A stretch of 28,120 nt of DNA from Muricomes sp. GTDB lineage: Bacteria > Bacillota > Clostridia > Lachnospirales > Lachnospiraceae. Below are positions 23,145 through 28,120 of the stretch, piece by piece. The notes under the pieces are model-generated. The model was given only the letters and a program-made list of their open reading frames with translations, was not told the origin of the DNA and ran no database searches. The translations under genes and the position numbers were made by a program. Position 1 is the first letter of the stretch, and every line of letters begins with the position of its first letter. The stretch covers positions 1 through 28,120 of the forward strand of contig JAHHTM010000002.1 of assembly GCA_020024675.1 (NCBI GenBank), given 5' to 3'.

Positions 23145-23813
23145 ATGAAATTTATCAGCATATTTGACGTGATCGGTCCGAATATGATCGGACCATCCAG
23201 TTCACATACAGCAGGAGCGGCTGCGATCGGAAAGCTCTCCCGAAATTTATTTAAAGGTGAGATCAAAAAAGTCACATTGACTCTTTATGGTTCGTTTTCA
23301 ACCACATATAAGGGACATGGTACAGATAAGGCTTTATTGGGAGGCGTTCTTGGATTTGAACCAGATGATATCCGCATCAGAGATTCCTTTGCGATTGCGA
23401 AAGAAGAAGGAATAGAATATGAATTTAAAGTTGACCATGTGACAAACCCGGCACATCCAAATACAGTAAAGATTCATTTTGAAGGAACAAAAGGAGAAGA
23501 GCTGATTACGAAAGGCGTTTCTGTCGGTGGCGGCCGAATCAAGATCGTGGAGATCAATGGCATTGAAGTGGATTTTACAGGAGAATACAGCACGCTTATC
23601 ATTAGTCAGACCGATAAATGTGGAGTGGCGGCCCATATTACAAGTTGTTTAAGAGATGCAAAGGTTAATATTGCATTTCTTCGGATTTTCCGTGAGAAAA
23701 AAGGGCAGAATGCCTTTACAATCGTAGAGTCAGATGATCAGATTCCGGACCAGATCATAAAAGATATTGAAAAGCATGACCAGATTCATGGTGTTATGCT
23801 TGTACAAATGTAG
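23145..23813 (+). CDS. sdaAB: L-serine dehydratase, beta subunit
   Basis: A 222-residue protein beginning MKFISIFDVIGPNMIGPSSSHTAGA, the standard start of the clostridial beta subunit, with a C-terminal ACT-type region (LIISQTDKCGVAAHITSCLRD, split here around LIISQTDKCGVAAHI) from about residue 145. With the alpha subunit it forms the oxygen-sensitive [4Fe-4S] enzyme that converts L-serine to pyruvate and ammonia. The ribosome site is odd: AAAGGA at 23123-23128 lies 16 bases from this ATG but only 3 bases from an out-of-frame ATG at 23132 that opens a tiny overlapping frame. The alpha gene follows after 16 bases. Confidence 0.95.
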   Translation: MKFISIFDVIGPNMIGPSSSHTAGAAAIGKLSRNLFKGEIKKVTLTLYGSFSTTYKGHGTDKALLGGVLGFEPDDIRIRDSFAIAKEEGIEYEFKVDHVTNPAHPNTVKIHFEGTKGEELITKGVSVGGGRIKIVEINGIEVDFTGEYSTLIISQTDKCGVAAHITSCLRDAKVNIAFLRIFREKKGQNAFTIVESDDQIPDQIIKDIEKHDQIHGVMLVQM

Positions 23814-23829
23814 AAAGGCGGGAAGGAAT

Positions 23830-24696
23830 ATGGATTTTGAATCAGGAATAGAATTACTTGAGTTATGTAAAAAAGAACAGAAAAAAATTTCCTGCATTAT
23901 GCTGGAAAGAGAAGTTGCAGAAGGTAAGTTAACAGAAGAAGAAGTGATAGAACGTCTAAAAGTTTCCTGGGATATCATGAAAAAATCATCCGTGATCTCT
24001 ATTGAAAAACCCCAAAAATCAATGGGAGGACTCATTGGTGGAGAAGCAAAGAAACTGATGGAGGCAACAAAAGAGGATAAACGCCTTTGTGGAGACACAT
24101 TAACAAAGGCGATTGCATATGGGCTGTCTGTACTGGAAGTCAATAGTTCCATGGGACTTATTGTAGCGGCACCGACGGCAGGTTCTTGTGGAGTGATTCC
24201 GGGAATTTTGCTGGCAATGCAGGAAACATATGAGTTTACAGACAGACAGATTCTGAAAGGACTGTTAAATGCATCAGCAGTAGGATATTTGTTTATGAGA
24301 AACGCATCTGTATCCGGTGCTCAGGCGGGCTGTCAGGCGGAGGTCGGAGCAGCGTCAGCTATGGGGGCATCTGCGATCGTAGAACTTTTAGGAGGGACAC
24401 CAGAGCAGTCTTTACAGGCTGCGTCCATTGCAATTTCAAACCTCTTAGGTTTGGTATGTGATCCGATTGGAGGACTTGTAGAATCTCCATGTCAGAGCAG
24501 GAATGCAGTAGGCATTTCCAATGCATTTGCTTGTGCACAGATGGCACTGGCAGATATTACACATATAGTTCCATTTGATGAGATGCTTCAGGTAATGTTC
24601 AAAGTAGGATGTAGAATGCCGGTAGAACTTCGTGAGACAGCACTTGGTGGAAATGCGGCATCTCCGACAGGATGCAGATTTAACTGTTTTCATTAA
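23830..24696 (+). CDS. sdaAA: L-serine dehydratase, iron-sulfur alpha subunit
   Basis: A 288-residue subunit with the catalytic and cluster-binding regions typical of the family: VAAPTAGSCGVIPG, SGAQAGCQAEVGAASAMGA, GLVCDPIGGLVESPCQSRNA and the C-terminal ASPTGCRFNC. These cysteines provide the [4Fe-4S] cluster that binds and dehydrates serine. The start ATG at 23830 follows GGAAGGAAT; the frame stays open upstream into the end of sdaAB, but that part overlaps the beta gene and lacks family similarity. Length is normal for the two-subunit type. It feeds pyruvate metabolism and nitrogen release. Confidence 0.95.
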   Translation: MDFESGIELLELCKKEQKKISCIMLEREVAEGKLTEEEVIERLKVSWDIMKKSSVISIEKPQKSMGGLIGGEAKKLMEATKEDKRLCGDTLTKAIAYGLSVLEVNSSMGLIVAAPTAGSCGVIPGILLAMQETYEFTDRQILKGLLNASAVGYLFMRNASVSGAQAGCQAEVGAASAMGASAIVELLGGTPEQSLQAASIAISNLLGLVCDPIGGLVESPCQSRNAVGISNAFACAQMALADITHIVPFDEMLQVMFKVGCRMPVELRETALGGNAASPTGCRFNCFH

Positions 24697-24729
24697 GCAA
24701 AGCAATCTAGTGAGAGGGAAGTGTATGTC

Positions 24730-25182
24730 ATGAAAAAATGTATGATTATTGTTGTTTCTGTACTTATGATCATCTGTCTGGGAATAGGTGGATATTTGTT
24801 GTATAAAACAGGCACTCCGGAATATGCGCTGTTAGAAACCTTTATGGATGTCAAAGAATCCGGAATAGACGGACTGGAATCGCATATGACAAAAGAAGGA
24901 TGGGCACAGGTTGAAAAAATCAAAGAAATTACAGAGCATCCTATAGTAGCTGCATTGTCTTCAATTTTTTCAGAACAGACAGAAGAAATGATTTCTAAGA
25001 TCAAGAGTATGGAATGGTCAGTGAAAGATATTTTGAAAAGTAAGGATCATGCTGAAGTAATCATACAGTTTTCGGATAGTAAAAATTTGCAGGGTACAAT
25101 AAGTCTTACGATGATAAGAGTAGATCGTGAATGGAAAATTGATAAAATTAACTGGCCAAAATTTGAAACGTCAATTAAATAA
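24730..25182 (+). CDS. Small membrane-anchored or exported protein, function unknown
   Basis: A 150-residue protein with a basic start (MKKC), a hydrophobic stretch of about 22 residues (MIIVVSVLMIICLGIGGYLL) and then a soluble domain of about 120 residues, rich in charged residues with an alternating hydrophobic pattern. It resembles DUF4878-type or NTF2-like lipoprotein domains in general shape, but I cannot assign a family. The Cys at residue 4 and the two in or near the hydrophobic segment are not in a clear lipobox. The ATG at 24730 is chosen because AGAGGGA (24713-24719) is 10 bases upstream; the GTG at 24721 is too close. It follows sdaAA by 33 bases and may be co-transcribed. Confidence 0.7.
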   Translation: MKKCMIIVVSVLMIICLGIGGYLLYKTGTPEYALLETFMDVKESGIDGLESHMTKEGWAQVEKIKEITEHPIVAALSSIFSEQTEEMISKIKSMEWSVKDILKSKDHAEVIIQFSDSKNLQGTISLTMIRVDREWKIDKINWPKFETSIK

Positions 25183-25213
25183 GGGAAATGGTCAAAAGCC
25201 ATTTCCCTTATTT
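25177..25213. terminator. Bidirectional intrinsic terminator overlapping a stop codon
   Basis: A perfect 15-base stem (25177-25191 with 25199-25213) with a 7-base loop. The TAA of the plus-strand gene (25180-25182) is part of the stem. It separates that gene from convergent cutC. Confidence 0.88.
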
Positions 25214-25230
25214 TAGTGTAGAGAAATATT

Positions 25231-25974
25231 TTAAGAATTGATTTTAGAAATAAGTTGTTTCACAAGTTCTTTTGATACAACATCGTAGGCATACTCATTC
25301 GAAGCGCAGTATCCATAAGAAACATTTTTCCCGCGTGTAGTAGAGTCGAGTTTCCAGTCTTTACAAGAACTATGAATCTGGCAGATATCTGTCTGTGCCA
25401 TGAGTTCTAATGCATTGTCTGCATTTACGCCACTTCCTGCGAGAAGCTGAATCTGATTTCCGTATTTTTGCTGAAGATCTTTTAAAAGAGGGATTCCATC
25501 CATTGCCTTATTTTCAAGCCCACTTGTAAGAAGGCGGTCAACGCCAAGGGAAATCAAGGTCTCGATTGCATGATAAGGATCAGGGACACAATCAAAAGCA
25601 CGATGAAAAACAGCGTCCTTATTGTAAGTGTGAATCAGTTTTACAAATGTTTCTGTGCGTTCAACGTCGATAGAAAAATCTTCCTTAAGAAAGCCAAAAG
25701 CAATTCCATCTGTTCCATTTTCGAGTAAAAGTTTACAATCTAAAAGCATCGTTTCATATTCTGCTTCGCTGTAACAAAATCCAGCCCCCCTTGGACGCAC
25801 CATAGAAACTACGTTAAGCTCTGTATTTTTCTTTGTCAGAGCTAAAGATGCGAGACTTGGAGTAAGTCCACCTAAAAACAGAGCCTGATTAAGTTCAATG
25901 CGCTTTGCACCACCAAGCCAGGCTTGATATGCATCTTCATAACTACCACAGCATACTTCTATTAATTTTTCCAT
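25231..25974 (-). CDS. cutC: CutC family protein
   Basis: A 247-residue TIM-barrel protein with CutC hallmarks: LIEVCCGSYEDA near the N-terminus, GGAKRIELNQALFLGGLTPS, MVRPRGAGFCYSEAE, and FHRAFDCVPDP. CutC was named for copper homeostasis, but its biochemical role is uncertain and copper binding is disputed; the cysteine pair CC and Cys-containing FCYS are conserved here. The ribosome site is AAAGGAT. It is a single-gene unit, divergent from desulfoferrodoxin with 92 bases between the two starts. Confidence 0.93.
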   Translation of the reverse strand: MEKLIEVCCGSYEDAYQAWLGGAKRIELNQALFLGGLTPSLASLALTKKNTELNVVSMVRPRGAGFCYSEAEYETMLLDCKLLLENGTDGIAFGFLKEDFSIDVERTETFVKLIHTYNKDAVFHRAFDCVPDPYHAIETLISLGVDRLLTSGLENKAMDGIPLLKDLQQKYGNQIQLLAGSGVNADNALELMAQTDICQIHSSCKDWKLDSTTRGKNVSYGYCASNEYAYDVVSKELVKQLISKINS

Positions 25975-25990
25975 AATTTATCCTTTCTAC

Positions 25991-26019
25991 TTTATTAAAG
26001 AGAATATATACATTATAAT
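25991..26019 (+). promoter_or_regulatory. Probable promoter of the desulfoferrodoxin gene
   Basis: A perfect TATAAT (26014-26019) lies 47 bases before the start at 26067; the matching -35 position (TTTATT, 25991-25996) is weak. The surrounding TTATAAT resembles one half of a PerR box but the second half does not match well. Confidence 0.4.
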
Positions 26020-26066
26020 ATAAAAAAAGGCAAAAGTGTTATGAACTTTTGAAGAAGGAGGAAATT

Positions 26067-26444
26067 ATGAGTGTAAAATTTTGTGTCTGTCATCATTGTG
26101 GAAATGTAGTAGAGATGGTAAAAGATACCAAAGTTCCAGTTGTCTGTTGTGGAGAAAAAATGGAAGTTCTTACAGCGAATACTGTAGAGGCAAGTCAGGA
26201 GAAGCATCTTCCGGCAGTGACGATCGTAGGAAATGAGTTGAGTGTCAAAGTAGGATCTGTTGCTCATCCGATGCTTGAAGAACACAGCATTTTATGGGTG
26301 TATCTTGAGACAGAGCATGGCTGTCAGCGTAAGTTTTTAAAACCAGGAGAGGAACCAGAGGTTAAATTTACATTAACAGATGATATTCCAGTGGCAGTTT
26401 ATGCATACTGCAATATCCATGGCTTATGGAAAACAGAAATATAG
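26067..26444 (+). CDS. dfx: Desulfoferrodoxin (2Fe superoxide reductase)
   Basis: A 125-residue protein with both metal centres. The N-terminal desulforedoxin-like site has Cys8, Cys11, Cys27 and Cys28. The C-terminal superoxide-reducing site has His47 (EKHLP), His67 (AHPML), His73 (EEHS), Cys115 and His118 (YCNIHGLW), with the catalytic lysine Lys46. It reduces superoxide to hydrogen peroxide without producing oxygen, in the cytoplasm of anaerobes. The ATG at 26067 follows AAGGAGG closely; a further upstream ATG at 26049 would include the ribosome site. The YkgJ-family gene starts 10 bases later, so the two form one unit. Confidence 0.96.
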   Translation: MSVKFCVCHHCGNVVEMVKDTKVPVVCCGEKMEVLTANTVEASQEKHLPAVTIVGNELSVKVGSVAHPMLEEHSILWVYLETEHGCQRKFLKPGEEPEVKFTLTDDIPVAVYAYCNIHGLWKTEI

Positions 26445-26454
26445 GAAGTAATTT

Positions 26455-27135
26455 ATGAAACGTAATATAGATATGAATCAAATTTCAGATGGAAAATTGT
26501 ATACATCAAATGACATGGTAAAAACGGACTGTCACGGATGTGAAGGATGTTCAGACTGTTGTCATGGGATGGGGAATTCCATTATTTTAGATCCGGCAGA
26601 TATCTACCGGATCTTTCAAGGTACAGGAAAAGATTTTTCAACACTACTTGCCGAGCAGAAAATAGAGTTAAATATAGTCGATGGTCTGATCCTTCCAAAT
26701 TTGAAAATGACTGGTGAAAAGGCAGGGTGTTCTTATTTGAATGAGGAGGGACGTTGTACCATTCATTCTTATCGTCCGGGAATTTGTCGATTATTTCCGC
26801 TTGGAAGATTTTATGAAGAAGATGATTTTAAATATTTCCTGCAGATTCATGAATGTAGCTGCAAAAACAGAAGCAAGATGAAAGTGAAAAAATGGCTGGA
26901 GATGCCGGATTTAAGACAATATGAAGAGTATATATTGTTGTGGCATAATTTTCTGATGGCATGTGAAAAGGAAGTGCCACAGTTGGAAGAAAGAGAAATG
27001 CAGATCCTGATCACGTATATTTTACGAACCTTTTATCAGACCAAATATGAAGCGAAAGACGAGCTGGAATTCTATAAAGAATTTGAAGGCCGTATGAAAA
27101 TGGCGAGAGATACACTCGGAATTGTTTTTAAATAA
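26455..27135 (+). CDS. YkgJ-family cysteine-cluster protein
   Basis: A 226-residue protein with the YkgJ (CxxCxxCC) motif: CHGCEGCSDCC (Cys26, Cys29, Cys32, Cys35, Cys36), then GCSYLNEEGRCTIH, RPGICRLFPLG and CSCK. These cysteines are proposed to bind zinc or an Fe-S cluster. The family role is unclear; some members are linked to protein maturation or to iron-sulfur proteins. The C-terminal 90 residues are helical and less conserved. Its location right after desulfoferrodoxin hints at a link to oxidative damage of Fe-S or rubredoxin-type sites (inference). The ribosome site is AGGAAG. Confidence 0.85.
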   Translation: MKRNIDMNQISDGKLYTSNDMVKTDCHGCEGCSDCCHGMGNSIILDPADIYRIFQGTGKDFSTLLAEQKIELNIVDGLILPNLKMTGEKAGCSYLNEEGRCTIHSYRPGICRLFPLGRFYEEDDFKYFLQIHECSCKNRSKMKVKKWLEMPDLRQYEEYILLWHNFLMACEKEVPQLEEREMQILITYILRTFYQTKYEAKDELEFYKEFEGRMKMARDTLGIVFK

Positions 27136-27142
27136 AAGTCCC

Positions 27143-27171
27143 TTGACCATGGTTCGTATCCATATTAAAAT
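27143..27171 (+). promoter_or_regulatory. Promoter of the molybdopterin-binding protein gene
   Basis: TTGACC (27143-27148), 17 bases, then TAAAAT (27166-27171), both one mismatch from consensus, 45 bases before the ATG at 27216. Confidence 0.7.
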
Positions 27172-27182
27172 TGTAGATATGG
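27160..27182. promoter_or_regulatory. Inverted repeat over the -10, candidate operator
   Basis: CCATAT (27160-27165) and ATATGG (27177-27182) are exact reverse complements with 11 bases between, flanking the -10 hexamer. Position suits a repressor; it does not clearly match the ModE consensus. Confidence 0.4.
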
Positions 27183-27215
27183 TATTAGTGAAACGAAAGA
27201 AAGAAGGAACTTATT

Positions 27216-28120
27216 ATGAAAAAAATAGCAGCCCAAGATGCAGTGGGAATGGAATTGTGCCATGATATTACTGCTATGCGTGATGGATTTAAAGGTGCAG
27301 AATTTAAACGAGGACATATTATTAAAGAAGAAGATATTCCAAGACTTTTAGATATTGGAAAACGTACGATATACGTATGGGAAGAGAATGCCGGAGAGAT
27401 CCATGAAGAAGATGCGGCACGCCGTATGGCAGCCATGGCTAAGGTAGAAGGGGCGCATTATACGGAGCCTTCAGAAGGAAAAGTACTTCTTATGGCTGAC
27501 GAAAGAGGAATGTTCCGTGTAAACAGAGCACTTCTTGAAAAAATCAATTCTATCGGAGATCTTACGATCACAACACTTCCAGACCACTATCCGGTAGAAG
27601 CAGGTGCACGTCTTGCATCTATGCGCATCGTACCTCTTGTAACAAAAGAGGAACAGATCATAGAGGCGGAAAGATTGTGTAGAGATGAGAAACTCTTAGA
27701 TCTTCGTCCTTATCAAAATAAGAAGATTGGTGTGATCATTACAGGTTCGGAAGTATATTCCGGACGTATCAAAGATAAATTTGAACCGGTTGTCCGTGCA
27801 AAGATGAAACACTATCCTGCTGAAATTGTCGGCATTACGATCTGTGATGATGATCTTGACATGATTGTAGATGCAGCGAAAGCACACCTTGCTCATGGTG
27901 CTGATTTCTTGATCTTCACAGGTGGAATGTCTGTAGACCCAGATGATCTGACACCAACAGCGATTCGTCACCTCGGTGCGGATATTATCACGCACGGAGT
28001 TCCAGCTCAGCCGGGAAATATGACACTTGTGGCTTATTTAGGAGAGATTCCGATCCTTGGTGTACCAGGAGCTGCGATCAGTCTTCCGACTACGATATTT
28101 GATGTGCTTTTGCCACAGAT
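27216..28120 (+). CDS. Molybdopterin-binding (MoeA/MoaB-like) protein, 3' end cut by the window
   Basis: At least 301 codons are open to the window end. The N-terminal 160 residues resemble the family found in molybdopterin-binding proteins of anaerobes rather than a classical MoeA. From about residue 170 there is a MoCF-type domain: KKIGVIITGSEVYSGRIKDKF, then FLIFTGGMSVDPDDLTPTAI and GVPGAAISLPTTIFDVLLP, in which GGMSVDPDD replaces the more common GGTGxxxxD motif. It probably handles molybdopterin during molybdenum cofactor assembly or insertion. The start follows AGAAGGAAC. The rest of a molybdenum gene group, if any, would lie downstream of the window. Confidence 0.85.
   Translation, partial: MKKIAAQDAVGMELCHDITAMRDGFKGAEFKRGHIIKEEDIPRLLDIGKRTIYVWEENAGEIHEEDAARRMAAMAKVEGAHYTEPSEGKVLLMADERGMFRVNRALLEKINSIGDLTITTLPDHYPVEAGARLASMRIVPLVTKEEQIIEAERLCRDEKLLDLRPYQNKKIGVIITGSEVYSGRIKDKFEPVVRAKMKHYPAEIVGITICDDDLDMIVDAAKAHLAHGADFLIFTGGMSVDPDDLTPTAIRHLGADIITHGVPAQPGNMTLVAYLGEIPILGVPGAAISLPTTIFDVLLPQ

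Noticed and set aside
26012..26026. Classical PerR box before desulfoferrodoxin.
   Set aside because: Only one half (TTATAAT) matches; the second half is mismatched at several positions, so it was kept only as a promoter -10.
27143..27182. ModE operator before the molybdopterin-binding protein.
   Set aside because: The arms and spacing do not match the ModE consensus; reported only as an unassigned inverted repeat.

Overview
The window looks like a chromosomal segment of a low-GC, strictly anaerobic, probably gut-associated Firmicute, most likely Lachnospiraceae (Clostridia). This is inferred from AGGAGG-type ribosome sites, AT-rich promoters, oxygen-sensitive Fe-S enzymes (two-subunit serine dehydratase, an Fe-S old-yellow-enzyme reductase), a flavodiiron protein and desulfoferrodoxin for oxygen and superoxide removal, and a clostridial glycerol operon ending in a DUF1667 gene. 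No rRNA, tRNA, CRISPR array, phage gene or insertion sequence was seen. Genes are tightly packed and often separated by bidirectional terminators.

Layout. 1-1715: the end of an Asp-box (BNR) protein and a YgjP-type metallopeptidase. 1752-4955: an AraC regulator with two DNA-binding modules, then a 644-residue FMN/4Fe-4S/FAD enoate-reductase-type enzyme. 5031-6401 (minus): a COG2509 FAD dehydrogenase with a terminator-like hairpin in its probable leader. 6551-8513 (minus): a GntR (YtrA-like) regulator, ABC ATPase and permease, with a perfect 10-6-10 palindrome over the promoter. 8719-10512: a four-domain flavodiiron protein with a Fur/PerR-like palindrome at its promoter. 10577-11922: an ECF S component and, divergently, BioY under a BirA-like operator.

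11969-17144: a four-gene minus-strand operon (membrane protein, CrtI/RetSat-like FAD oxidoreductase, FAD/NAD(P)H/2Fe-2S reductase, second related membrane protein) with a divergent TetR gene. I cannot match it to a characterised pathway. It is the best candidate for an undescribed system: a membrane-associated redox chain acting on an unknown, perhaps lipophilic, substrate.

17335-22922: a glycerol operon (glpK, glpF, glpA-like dehydrogenase, NAD(P)/FAD oxidoreductase, DUF1667) behind a long leader with a terminator-like hairpin. GlpA has lost one cysteine of its BFD-type cluster motif, and GlpF has an odd residue next to its second NPA motif. 23145-24696: L-serine dehydratase beta and alpha. 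24730-27135: a small membrane-anchored protein, CutC (minus), desulfoferrodoxin and a YkgJ cysteine-cluster protein. 27216-end: a molybdopterin-binding (MoeA/MoaB-like) protein cut by the window end.

The unifying theme is electron transfer and coping with oxygen in an anaerobe: many flavin and Fe-S oxidoreductases, several with their own dedicated regulators.
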